A DNA stretch of 9,408 nt from an uncultured Candidatus Saccharibacteria bacterium (GCA_945916045.1 CAMEGH010000020.1:1-9408); one strand, 5' to 3'; positions 1 through 6,546 are shown, numbered from the stretch's first letter. Program-made: numbers and translations. The notes: generated from the letters alone by a model not told the origin.

Positions 1-2
1 TG

Positions 3-170
3 TTCTTTGTTCTCGCAGTTATTTGTACTGTGATAGCTGAGTCGTCTGAAGGTTTATCATCTGCTGTTTTCTCCTTCCTGACAGTGTCTTGCTTGGTGGT
101 GGGGTTCGATTTCCTCAGAAGACTTGGCAAGACCCTCGCCAAGTTCAAAAAACCCACCTCCGTCGAGTAG
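3..170 (+). CDS. C-terminal fragment of a membrane protein (partial, runs off left edge)
   Basis: An open frame of 55 codons enters from the left edge without a stop and ends at a TAG at 168-170. The peptide has two hydrophobic stretches (roughly residues 1-12 and 18-35). A basic tail follows (RRLGKTLAKFKK), as expected for a membrane protein whose last helix is followed by a cytoplasmic tail. A strong hairpin with a T-rich tract on the plus strand begins 19 bases after the stop, which supports a real plus-strand gene ending here and converging on recR. No family can be named from so short a piece. The frame is short enough that chance openness remains possible. Confidence 0.5.
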   Translation, partial: FFVLAVICTVIAESSEGLSSAVFSFLTVSCLVVGFDFLRRLGKTLAKFKKPTSVE

Positions 171-184
171 CCTTCCGCCTACTC

Positions 185-227
185 AAAACCCCGCTACACT
201 GACTGTGTAGCGGGGTGCTTTTCTTTC
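185..227. terminator. Bidirectional intrinsic terminator between convergent genes
   Basis: An 11-bp perfect stem (189-199 with 205-215, CCCCGCTACAC / GTGTAGCGGGG) closes a 5-base loop. On the plus strand it is followed by a T-rich stretch (216-227). On the minus strand it is followed by TTTT (185-188). It can therefore end both the plus-strand gene stopping at 170 and the recR transcript stopping at 236. A smaller dyad (GAGTAG 165-170 / CTACTC 179-184) lies just upstream, over the stop of the plus-strand gene. Confidence 0.85.
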
Positions 228-235
228 TGGCTGTT

Positions 236-853
236 TTACAGTACTCGCCTGCCCTCTAATGCATGGCTCAACGTAATCTGATCGGCGTATTCTAAATCAA
301 CGCCAACTGGCAAGCCGCGCGCCAGGCGGCTCATCTTCACGCTACCCTGTAGTTCGTTAATTTGGCGCTGCAAAAAGAGCGCTGTTGATTCGCCTTCTAC
401 GCTGGCATTGGTGGCAATAATAACTTCTTCAACGTCGTCGTTTTGAATACGATCAAGCAGTTCGGCAATATGCAGTTGCTCTGGACCAACGCCATCAATC
501 GGCGAAATCGCGCCGCCTAGCACGTGGTAGGTGCCATTAAACTGCCCGGTGCGTTCGAGCGCAATAATATCAAGTGGTTCTTCGACCACGGCAATCAATT
601 GCTTGTTGCGCGCCGGGTCGCTATAGAGCGGCGAAACTTCTTCGTCGGCGCTAATTAACGCAAATGTTACCGGGCACGAAATAACGCCGGTTTTTAAATC
701 GTTAATAGCGCGCGCCAAATTAGCGTTGGATTCGCCGCGCGCACGCAGCAGGTGGTACGCATAGCGCTCTGCTGTGCGTACCCCTACGCCAGGCAATTTG
801 CCCAGCTCATCAATCAGCGCGGTCAGAGCGCTCGGAAGCAATTGCTGCGCCAC
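236..853 (-). CDS. recR: Recombination mediator protein RecR
   Basis: RecR works with RecF/RecO to load RecA on SSB-coated gapped DNA in recombinational repair. At 205 residues it has normal family length. The N-terminal helix-hairpin-helix lies at about residues 13-36 (LGKLPGVGVRTAERYAYHLL). The Toprim region spans about 85-180, with VVEEPLD, HVLGGAISPIDGVGP, the IIATNASVEGESTA segment and the family signature SRLARGLPVGVDLEYAD. The start is GTG at 853, four bases after the ybaB stop, with AGGA inside the end of ybaB as likely ribosome binding site. The odd point is the zinc finger. Of the four Cys usual between the HhH and Toprim parts only C60 remains; the other positions appear as T63, S74 and Y77, though the flanking SDPAR is kept. 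Gene order dnaX...ybaB-recR supports the call. Confidence 0.97.
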   Translation of the reverse strand: MAQQLLPSALTALIDELGKLPGVGVRTAERYAYHLLRARGESNANLARAINDLKTGVISCPVTFALISADEEVSPLYSDPARNKQLIAVVEEPLDIIALERTGQFNGTYHVLGGAISPIDGVGPEQLHIAELLDRIQNDDVEEVIIATNASVEGESTALFLQRQINELQGSVKMSRLARGLPVGVDLEYADQITLSHALEGRRVL

Positions 854-857
854 GTGC

Positions 858-1160
858 CTACATTCCTGGCAAGTTCATGCCGCCCATGAGCGGTTTCATC
901 TTTTCGGCGGCAACTTCTTGCGCCTTTGTCATGCCGTCGCGAATCGCCGCTTCAAGCCATCCTTCAAGCTCTTCGATGTCATCAAGGTCAACGTATTCTG
1001 GGTTGATAGAAATATCTTCCACCTTCAGCTCGCCGTTGATAGTTACTTCTACTGCTGGGGTTTCGTCGTCGCCACCAGCTGCAGCCACAATTTGCTGCTT
1101 CTTTAGTTCTTTTTGTGCTTTTCGTAGGTCGTTAAGCATCTTCATTTGGTCAAACGCCAT
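858..1160 (-). CDS. ybaB: YbaB/EbfC family nucleoid-associated protein
   Basis: This is a 100-residue small DNA-binding protein of the YbaB/EbfC family, dimeric proteins that bind DNA around the nucleoid and are nearly always encoded between dnaX and recR. The family pattern is visible: an N-terminal basic amphipathic helix (residues 1-25, MKMLNDLRKAQKELKKQQ), a central beta part with VEVTINGELKVEDISINPEYV, and a C-terminal helix (LEGWLEAAIRDGMTKAQEVAAEKM) ending in a Gly/Met-rich tail. The start ATG at 1160 has a full AGGAGG (1171-1176) ten bases upstream, the best ribosome binding site in the operon. It is 58 bases from the preceding gene, a gap that also carries a promoter-like extended -10. 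Its exact role in this organism is not shown by the sequence. Confidence 0.95.
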   Translation of the reverse strand: MAFDQMKMLNDLRKAQKELKKQQIVAAAGGDDETPAVEVTINGELKVEDISINPEYVDLDDIEELEGWLEAAIRDGMTKAQEVAAEKMKPLMGGMNLPGM

Positions 1161-1194
1161 GTAAAAATTTCCTCCTCAGGTTGTATTCTTTTCT

Positions 1195-1223
1195 AGTATA
1201 GCACGGACGCCAGGGTTTTTAGA
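1195..1223 (-). promoter_or_regulatory. Probable internal promoter for ybaB-recR (extended -10)
   Basis: On the minus strand TGC precedes TATACT (-10 at 1195-1200), an extended -10 of the same form as at other minus-strand starts in this window. The -35 at a 17-base spacing is poor (TCTAAA, 1218-1223, over the stop codon of the upstream gene). The strong AGGAGG of ybaB follows about 19 bases downstream of the -10. It would let ybaB-recR be expressed apart from dnaX-dnaB. It is a prediction from sequence only. Confidence 0.5.
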
Positions 1224-2727
1224 ATGGCGTGCGGATGTCGGATTCGGTTTTGTAGAGGTAAATGCGGTCGGACGCTTCGCCGGCGTGCGATTCTGCCAGT
1301 ACGGTAGTTGGAATTTGCGTTGAGCGCACTTGCTCGCTCTCGCGCGTGGCAATGACGGCGCTGGTGCTGGTTGGTTCGGCGACGGTGGTAGTAACGGTAA
1401 GTTCGCCGTTACGTTCTTTCTGATTGTACAGCTGATAAAATGCTTCTTCGTCTTCCGAAACGGCCAAAATTGGGGTGATTTCGGCGGCTTGTAGATCGGT
1501 AATTTGGCCTTTTATGGTTGAAAGATCTTTTGAAACATTAGTGGTGAGCGCCGAATTGTAGTGCGTTGCTTGAAAATAACGCAGCGAATCGGTAAATACC
1601 ACGCCGCCTACAAACACCGCCAGCGGCACCAGCCCAAATGCGCGCGCATACGGATTGAACGGGAAAAGGCTGTACCAATAATGCAGCACGTTGGCGATAC
1701 CAATGCCACCAAGCAGCATAAGCGGCACAAATAAAAGCTCTGGACGGTGCGGATTGAGCACCGCAATTGGCAGCAACATAATCATCCACGCGGTGAGCAA
1801 ATAATTTTGCGCGCCGTGGCGATTTCGCACCAAATGGAACACGCCAAGCAGCGCCAAAAGCAGCGACGGTAGCGTAATAAACGGCGTAATTGCACCAGTA
1901 AAATTAATGCTTGTGCCGGTAATATCAAAAAGTTGCAGCGCAATAAGTTTAAGGTTTTCGACAATATTGAACGATGAAGTATCGGACGTAATTGCCAGCG
2001 TGAGCGCAATACTTGGATCGCGATAGATAAGGTACGCCAGCGGCAGCGTTACCGCCACGCCAAGCACAATTGCCAGCGTAAGAAAATGTTTTGGGATATA
2101 TTTGCGCGCACTATAGCGAATGTGCGGGTGCAAAATGCTGCCGGCTGCCAGTGACAAGAGTAGGAAAATATTCATTGGCGTATACAAACTTAGTCCGGCC
2201 GCAATACCAAGCAGTGGCACGGTAATAGCGGTGAGTTTGCTTTTGGCTCGTTTGAAACTAAGGCTCGCTAAAAGCAGAATAAACACCGGCCAGAACACCG
2301 TCATAATCGCTGGCGTGCCCTGCTGCGCCAAGAAAATAAACGCCGCTGAAACCACCGCCAAGCTGCCAGTAATGACGCTTACATTTGGCGTAAACCAGCG
2401 CCGCAGTAGCAGCGTAAATCCAACCCCGATCGCAATTGCCAGCAGAAGCGACGGCAATTTAATGCTAAAACTGCTCACGCCAAACACCGCAATCGATGCT
2501 TTTTGCAAGGCGTGATACGGCAAATCCACCACCAAAAGCGATTCTGGGTTTTGCAGCGAAAGCGACGCGCTAGTGAGCGCACTATTTTGCTCGGCAGGCG
2601 TTAGGCCGCCCGGCGCAAATAATGTGGCGCTGGTGAGCACGCCAATCAACATTAACGCCAAAATGCTGTAGCCAAAGACAAATCGCCAGCGGTACAAAAA
2701 GATGTGTTTTACAGAATCTTTCGACAT
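1219..2727 (-). CDS. Multi-spanning GT-C-like (PMT/ArnT-type) membrane glycosyltransferase, putative
   Basis: A 502-residue integral membrane protein with about eleven hydrophobic segments (first at residues 15-37, the rest spread over about 85-380). A soluble C-terminal domain of about 115 residues rich in Thr/Ser/Glu is probably extracytoplasmic. The layout matches lipid-sugar-dependent GT-C enzymes of the PMT_2/ArnT type. After the first helix comes a loop with LTPAEQ (about 42-47) where these enzymes carry their acidic motif. LPYHALQKASIAVFGVSSFSIKLPSLLLA follows, resembling the family's P..Y..L....FG.S.FS.RLPS segment. Only a Glu is present where many relatives have Asp-Glu, so activity and substrate are uncertain. 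I chose ATG 2727 over the in-frame GTG at 2736, because GTG lies inside the GGGGA ribosome binding site and dnaX uses the same GGGGAATATG start. It sits 19 bases after dnaB, so it is co-transcribed with the replication genes. Confidence 0.65.
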   Translation of the reverse strand: MSKDSVKHIFLYRWRFVFGYSILALMLIGVLTSATLFAPGGLTPAEQNSALTSASLSLQNPESLLVVDLPYHALQKASIAVFGVSSFSIKLPSLLLAIAIGVGFTLLLRRWFTPNVSVITGSLAVVSAAFIFLAQQGTPAIMTVFWPVFILLLASLSFKRAKSKLTAITVPLLGIAAGLSLYTPMNIFLLLSLAAGSILHPHIRYSARKYIPKHFLTLAIVLGVAVTLPLAYLIYRDPSIALTLAITSDTSSFNIVENLKLIALQLFDITGTSINFTGAITPFITLPSLLLALLGVFHLVRNRHGAQNYLLTAWMIMLLPIAVLNPHRPELLFVPLMLLGGIGIANVLHYWYSLFPFNPYARAFGLVPLAVFVGGVVFTDSLRYFQATHYNSALTTNVSKDLSTIKGQITDLQAAEITPILAVSEDEEAFYQLYNQKERNGELTVTTTVAEPTSTSAVIATRESEQVRSTQIPTTVLAESHAGEASDRIYLYKTESDIRTPF

Positions 2728-2746
2728 ATTCCCCACCAGTATACCG

Positions 2747-4105
2747 CTAATCGTGCCGTTTATCCAGCGACATAAAGCGCAGGCGTTCTGGGTGGAAGTA
2801 TAGGCTCACCTTGCCGACCGGGCCGTTACGGTGCTTGGCGATGATCAGATCAGTGATATTTGCCACATCAGGATTGTCGGGTTCGTAGTAGCCGGGGCGG
2901 TAAATAAAGCTGACGATGTCGGCGTCTTGCTCGATGGAGCCGGATTCACGGAGGTCGGAAAGTTGCGGAATTGGCGGCTGGCGGCTTTCTACTGAGCGCG
3001 AAAGCTGACTTAGCGCAATTACTGGCACGTTTAATTCGCGCGCCACTAATTTGAGCCCACGCGAAATTTCGCTCACTTCTTGCACGCGGTTGCCGTCGTG
3101 GCGGCCACTACCTTGCATTAGCTGCAAATAGTCGATCACGATCAGCCCGAGATCTTGCTCGTGTGCCACGCGGCGCGCTTTGGTGCGCAGTTCAAGCACG
3201 GTCAAGCCCGGCTTGTCGTCAATAAAAAACGGCGCTTCGTTCATTTCGCCCATGGCGGTGCTGATTTTGTCGAAATCTTCGTCGCTCAGGTTACCGGTGC
3301 GAATATTCCAGCTGTCCACACCGGCGGCATCGGCCAGCATACGATCAAGCAGCTGCTCTTTGCTCATCTCGAGAGAGAAAAACAGCACGGGCTTTTTTTC
3401 GATCGTGGCAATATTGTAGGCCAGATTGGTGACAAACGTGGTTTTGCCCATCGCCGGGCGGGCCGCCAAAATAATCAGGTCGCTGCGCTGCAAACCGGCG
3501 GTCATATTGTCGAGGTCGCGGTAGCCGGTGCGAATGCCGCGAATGGCGCCTTTGTTGCGGTGCAATTCTTCCATACGGTCGAAACTGTCGGCCAAAATGT
3601 CGCTAATGCTGATGAGGTCTTGTTTGAGCGATTGGTCGGAAACGCTAAATAGTTCAGATTCGGCTTTGGCGAGCAATTCTTGCACGTCGGAATCTTCGTC
3701 GTACCCCATTTCGCTGATGTCGCCGCTAGCTTTAATCAGGCGGCGGCGCACGGCTTTTTGCGACACAAGATCAGCATACGCTTCGGCGTGCGCGGCGGTC
3801 GGCACGTAATTGGTCAGTTCAGAAAGATAGGCCGAACCACCCACAAGCGAGAGATGATCTTTGCGTTTGAGCTCATCGGTGAGCGTCAGCATATCCACCG
3901 GCTTGTGCTTTTCGTACAAACGTAGCATGCCGTCGTAAATCATTTCGTGGTTTTTGTCGTAAAAATCGCGCGGCTTGACGGCTTCGCTCACATCCGCCAG
4001 CACGTCTTCGTCAATCAAAATTGCGCCAAGCAAGCTTTTTTCGGCATCAAGGTTTTGCGGTGGGATTTTGGCCGCGGCGGCACTTCGGTTATTTTGTTCA
4101 GACAT
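2747..4105 (-). CDS. dnaB: Replicative DNA helicase DnaB
   Basis: DnaB is the hexameric 5'-3' helicase that unwinds DNA at the replication fork and contacts primase and the clamp loader. The protein has 452 residues, a normal length, and no intein. The N-terminal DnaB domain spans about 14-115 (PPQNLDAEKSLLGAIL...), followed by a linker and a RecA-like C-terminal domain from about 170. Walker A is ARPAMGKT (215-222), SLEMS follows at 244-248, Walker B is LIVIDYLQLM with D325, LSQLSR lies at 365-370, DLRESGSIEQDADIV at about 384-398, and the arginine-finger region IIAKHRNGPVG at 421-431. The ATG at 4105 overlaps the end of dnaX by 8 bases (ATGTCTGA), so the two are translationally coupled. DnaB is not a usual member of the dnaX-ybaB-recR cluster; here it lies inside it. 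Confidence 0.98.
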   Translation of the reverse strand: MSEQNNRSAAAAKIPPQNLDAEKSLLGAILIDEDVLADVSEAVKPRDFYDKNHEMIYDGMLRLYEKHKPVDMLTLTDELKRKDHLSLVGGSAYLSELTNYVPTAAHAEAYADLVSQKAVRRRLIKASGDISEMGYDEDSDVQELLAKAESELFSVSDQSLKQDLISISDILADSFDRMEELHRNKGAIRGIRTGYRDLDNMTAGLQRSDLIILAARPAMGKTTFVTNLAYNIATIEKKPVLFFSLEMSKEQLLDRMLADAAGVDSWNIRTGNLSDEDFDKISTAMGEMNEAPFFIDDKPGLTVLELRTKARRVAHEQDLGLIVIDYLQLMQGSGRHDGNRVQEVSEISRGLKLVARELNVPVIALSQLSRSVESRQPPIPQLSDLRESGSIEQDADIVSFIYRPGYYEPDNPDVANITDLIIAKHRNGPVGKVSLYFHPERLRFMSLDKRHD

Positions 4106-5621
4106 TGACTTCCTCTCCTCCGCCCATCATTTCGGCAATTTTGGCGGCTTGTTCATCTTTTGGTGGCGCTGGGGTTGGTACGGTGACGACGTCGATATCG
4201 TCCGTGTATAATTCGTTTAAAATTTTGCCCAAAAAGGCTTGATTTTTGGCAGAATCGAGCTTAATTTTGCCAAATTTTGTGCCGGTGTAAAGTGTAAGCG
4301 TGGTGCCGGCAAGTTCGTGGCCACATTTTTTGAGCAGCGAATATACGCCGATTGATTCGTTTTTGCTATTTGCGGCGTAGTCGAGCACGTTTTGCCAGTC
4401 AAATTCGCTGATGGCGACGGCGTTGGCGCCTTTTTGCGTGGGCGTTGGTGCGGCACTTTTTGCGGGTGGTTCGGGTGTTTTTGTGGCGGGTTTTTGCGGA
4501 TTTTGCGCAGTTTGCGGCGGATTTGCGGCTATTTGCGCGGTAGATTTCGGCGCTGGCGTTGGCGCAACAATTGGCTTGGCGGGCGCTGGCGCAGCTGCGG
4601 CGGCGACGGTTTTTGGCTTACTTGGCGCGGCTGGTTGTGGTGGTGTTTGCGGGGGCGCGGTGCTGGCAATTGGCGCTGGTTTTGACGTATGTTCAAGCAG
4701 TGTTACAAGCAGCGTAATGCTTGGGTGGGCGGCTTTCGTGACGCTCATTAAGCCTTCTAAATAGTGCACTAATTGCGGATTTGTCGCAATGCGCTGCTGA
4801 ATTGCGCTGCGCAGTTGCGACGCAAGCGATGTAGCGCTGACGCCCTTTTTCTCGGCGGCTTGCAGCGCATCAACAATCGCGCTCGCCTGCCCCGATTGAA
4901 TCCCCGCCAAAATCGCTTCAACATCATCGCGCGACGCTAGGCCAAGCGTGCGTTCAATCAATTCAACCGTAATATTTTTGTCAGAAATATGCTGCAGTTG
5001 GTCGAGCAAACTAATGCTATCGCGAAAACTACCGCCGCCGCGTTCAGCAATCAGGCGCAGCGCGTCCTCGCTGATAGAAATATTTTCTTCATTGGCAATA
5101 AATGCCAGGTGTTTGGTAACTTTTTCAAGGTCGACCAAGTGGAAATGGAAGCGTTGCGTGCGACTGATGATAGTGTCTGGCACTTTGTCAAAATCGGTGG
5201 TGGCAAGGATAAATACCACGTGAGCCGGCGGTTCTTCCAGTATTTTGAGCAGCGCGTTGAAGGCTTGCTTGGAAAGCATGTGGACTTCGTCGATGATGTA
5301 GACTTTTTTGGCGGCATTGACGGGCGCGATGAGGGCTTTGTCGCGCAAATCGCGCACGTCGTCGACGCCGTTGTTGCTGGCGGCATCGATTTCGATAATA
5401 TCAAGATGCTCGGCTTCGCTGCTGTAGGGCAGCTGGTTGATTTCGTGGGCAATAATGCGCGCGGTGGACGTTTTGCCGGTGCCGCGCGGGCCGGTTAGCA
5501 AATACGCGTGCCCGGCGCTGCCCGACGCGATCGCACGTGAAAGCACCTCGGTGACGTGCTCTTGGCCAACGATTTCTTGCAAACTTTTGCTGCGATATTT
5601 GCGATACAGCGCTACTGACAT
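4098..5621 (-). CDS. dnaX: DNA polymerase III subunit gamma/tau (clamp loader ATPase)
   Basis: DnaX forms the ATPase core of the clamp loader that places the beta sliding clamp on primed DNA. The 507-residue protein opens with the family start ALYRKYRSKSLQEIVGQEHV. Walker A is GPRGTGKT (44-51), Walker B VYIIDEVHML (107-116), sensor 1 LATTD (139-143), the arginine-finger motif is SRT at 153-155 where SRC is usual, and sensor 2 is GSFRDS (R200). An Ala/Pro/Lys-rich linker covers about 312-400. It leads to a short C-terminal domain (403-507), presumably for polymerase or helicase contact. Oddity: the four-Cys zinc module normally between Walker A and IEIDAASN is absent; only about 16 residues link helix ARIIAHEI to it, and no Cys occurs there. 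The ATG at 5621 follows GGGGA at close spacing. I see no slippery A AAA AAG heptamer in the zero frame, so a separate gamma form is not predicted. Confidence 0.97.
   Translation of the reverse strand: MSVALYRKYRSKSLQEIVGQEHVTEVLSRAIASGSAGHAYLLTGPRGTGKTSTARIIAHEINQLPYSSEAEHLDIIEIDAASNNGVDDVRDLRDKALIAPVNAAKKVYIIDEVHMLSKQAFNALLKILEEPPAHVVFILATTDFDKVPDTIISRTQRFHFHLVDLEKVTKHLAFIANEENISISEDALRLIAERGGGSFRDSISLLDQLQHISDKNITVELIERTLGLASRDDVEAILAGIQSGQASAIVDALQAAEKKGVSATSLASQLRSAIQQRIATNPQLVHYLEGLMSVTKAAHPSITLLVTLLEHTSKPAPIASTAPPQTPPQPAAPSKPKTVAAAAAPAPAKPIVAPTPAPKSTAQIAANPPQTAQNPQKPATKTPEPPAKSAAPTPTQKGANAVAISEFDWQNVLDYAANSKNESIGVYSLLKKCGHELAGTTLTLYTGTKFGKIKLDSAKNQAFLGKILNELYTDDIDVVTVPTPAPPKDEQAAKIAEMMGGGEEVNV
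4440..4690 (-). other. Low-complexity Ala/Pro/Lys-rich linker coding segment of dnaX
   Basis: This stretch codes for the flexible linker of the tau-type protein, with runs such as AAAAAPAPAKP and PTPAP. On the plus strand it reads as imperfect repeats of GGCGCTGG, TTTGCGG and TTTGGC units. The repetitiveness accounts for the long spurious plus-strand open frames over this area. It could vary in length between strains. Confidence 0.7.
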
Positions 5622-5642
5622 ATTCCCCGTTTCACTGCTTTT

Positions 5643-5671
5643 ATTTTAGCACGCGCGCGGGTAATTATAAA
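5643..5671 (-). promoter_or_regulatory. Probable promoter of the dnaX operon
   Basis: On the minus strand TGC precedes TAAAAT (-10 at 5643-5648), with TTTATA at 17 bases as a weak -35 (5666-5671). The start codon of dnaX lies 21 bases downstream of the -10, giving a short leader with GGGGA as ribosome binding site. A second AT-rich -10-like hexamer, TATAAT, lies slightly upstream (5664-5669) but lacks a fitting -35. Confidence 0.5.
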
Positions 5672-5698
5672 CTGCCAAAGGTGGCTGGGTATGAAAGT

Positions 5699-5720
5699 GC
5701 CCCGGGATTTCTCTCGGGGC
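5699..5720. repeat. GC-rich hairpin between the 171-aa gene and dnaX
   Basis: A 9-bp stem (one G-T wobble on the plus strand) closes a 4-base loop; its arms begin GCCCCG and end CGGGGC. No T-tract follows on the plus strand; on the minus strand ACTTTCAT follows. It may help stop transcripts of the upstream gene before the dnaX promoter, or be a processing structure. Function is not shown. Confidence 0.5.
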
Positions 5721-5743
5721 GGTAGTTGCTAGTCGGCGCGTTT

Positions 5744-5781
5744 ATGTCAAATAATACCGCCACAAACGTGACGGTATTATT
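5744..5781 (-). terminator. Probable terminator of the 171-aa gene
   Basis: A 10-bp stem (5750-5759 with 5772-5781; AATAATACCG / CGGTATTATT) with an inner CAC/GTG pairing lies 16 bases after the stop codon of the upstream minus-strand gene. The 3' arm is itself U-rich and reads CGGTATTATTTG on the minus strand, with no further T-run. It is therefore a moderate terminator at best, perhaps acting with the GC hairpin downstream. Confidence 0.55.
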
Positions 5782-5797
5782 CTAGCGTAAAGAAATG

Positions 5798-6313
5798 CTA
5801 CAACGCCGCTTCCACTGCTGCCCACGTTGCTTCCGGGTTGTCTTCCGGAATGATGATGGTAACTTGGTCGCCCACGTTAATGCGGAAGTATGTTACGCTG
5901 GCAAGCAGAATGCGGTATTCGCGGCCGCCGGCTTCTACGTAATACGCGCCGTCGTGCTGCACAAGCGTACCAATGATTTGGCGTCGTTCTGTTGGGCCAA
6001 TTTGCTTGTAAATAAAGCCGCCGCCATCAGCGATGGTAAGTTTTAGCATGTCGCCTTCAACTAGCTTTGATTTACTGGCGTAGTTGGCTGGCACTGGATA
6101 GTTCTTGCCGTCTGGGCCAATCATCATTTGGCCGTCAAATACACCTTCAATTACCTTGCCGGTAACATCTTCTTGGCTGTTTCGTGGGGTTACAACTTGG
6201 TCGTCCTCGCCCAAAATACTAATAAGCAGTTCTTTCGCGGCCGCCAAATTCGTCTCGGCGTCTTGAATTAACGATTTCAAGCGCTTGACTTGTTTCTCTG
6301 GTAGTTCAGACAT
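5798..6313 (-). CDS. Conserved hypothetical protein, coiled coil plus beta-rich domain (CPR-type)
   Basis: A 171-residue soluble protein without signal peptide or membrane segment. Residues 5-35 form a charged amphipathic helix, probably a coiled coil (EKQVKRLKSLIQDAETNLAAAKELL). From about 50 the protein alternates short hydrophobic and polar stretches, suggesting a beta-rich fold. It contains the Gly/Pro-rich segment GVFDGQMMIGPDGKNYPVP (57-75), YASKSKLVEGDMLKL and FIYKQIGPTERRQIIG. I recognise it only as the sort of short conserved protein common in Saccharibacteria and other CPR genomes; I cannot name a function. An earlier in-frame ATG at 6361 overlaps the -10 box of the promoter, so it cannot be on the mRNA; I chose ATG 6313 (MSELPEKQ). 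No strong Shine-Dalgarno is seen at normal spacing (AAAGG lies 15 bases upstream). Its strong promoter suggests high expression. Confidence 0.8.
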   Translation of the reverse strand: MSELPEKQVKRLKSLIQDAETNLAAAKELLISILGEDDQVVTPRNSQEDVTGKVIEGVFDGQMMIGPDGKNYPVPANYASKSKLVEGDMLKLTIADGGGFIYKQIGPTERRQIIGTLVQHDGAYYVEAGGREYRILLASVTYFRINVGDQVTIIIPEDNPEATWAAVEAAL

Positions 6314-6360
6314 GTGGTTCTCGCATTTCCTTTGTCTATGTTTTGAATAATACTGTCTCA

Positions 6361-6389
6361 TTTATAGCAAATCCGCCACGCCTTGTCAA
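6361..6389 (-). promoter_or_regulatory. Strong sigma-70-type promoter of the 171-aa gene
   Basis: On the minus strand TTGACA (6384-6389) is followed after exactly 17 bases by TATAAA (6361-6366), with TGC directly before the -10. Transcription would begin near 6354, giving a leader of about 40 bases. This promoter fixes the gene start: the ATG at 6361 lies in the -10 and is excluded. Confidence 0.85.
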
Positions 6390-6450
6390 TTTTACACTGT
6401 TTGGGCGCCTCAAACCTCGCTCGCCATACCGTTATATGTCTTCTTCTAAA

Positions 6451-6499
6451 AGGTGAAAAACCCGCCACGGATACAACAATGTATGTTGATGGTGGCGGG
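6451..6499 (-). terminator. Intrinsic terminator of the 55-aa peptide gene
   Basis: An 8-bp GC-rich stem (CCCGCCAC 6461-6468 / GTGGCGGG 6492-6499) holds an inner ATACA/TGTAT dyad. On the minus strand it is followed directly by TTTTTCACCTTTT. It lies 47 bases after the stop codon of the small gene and closes that transcription unit. Confidence 0.85.
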
Positions 6500-6546
6500 C
6501 TGCACTAGCCTTAGCAGATGGTACGCATAGCGAACCAACTTGGCTG

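Noticed and set aside
98..118. GGGGTTCGATTTCC resembles a tRNA T-arm
   Set aside because: The stem pairs poorly, there is no acceptor stem, anticodon arm or CCA, and the stretch lies in an open plus-strand frame.
3450..3470. DnaB Walker A beginning with Ala rather than Gly
   Set aside because: ARPxMGKT is the normal form for DnaB helicases.
4390..4500. A-rich runs in dnaX as a programmed frameshift site like that of E. coli
   Set aside because: The runs are read as CAA AAA GGC and GCA AAA AGT in the zero frame; neither gives the A AAA AAG heptamer, and no stimulating hairpin is obvious.
4392..4764. Long plus-strand open frames opposite the dnaX linker
   Set aside because: They arise from the repetitive Ala/Pro-coding sequence; they have Cys/Trp/Gly-rich improbable compositions and no promoter or ribosome binding site.
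6308..6326. Six-codon frame (ATG at 6326) overlapping the start of the 171-aa gene as a leader peptide
   Set aside because: Too short and with AGG directly next to the ATG; likely chance.
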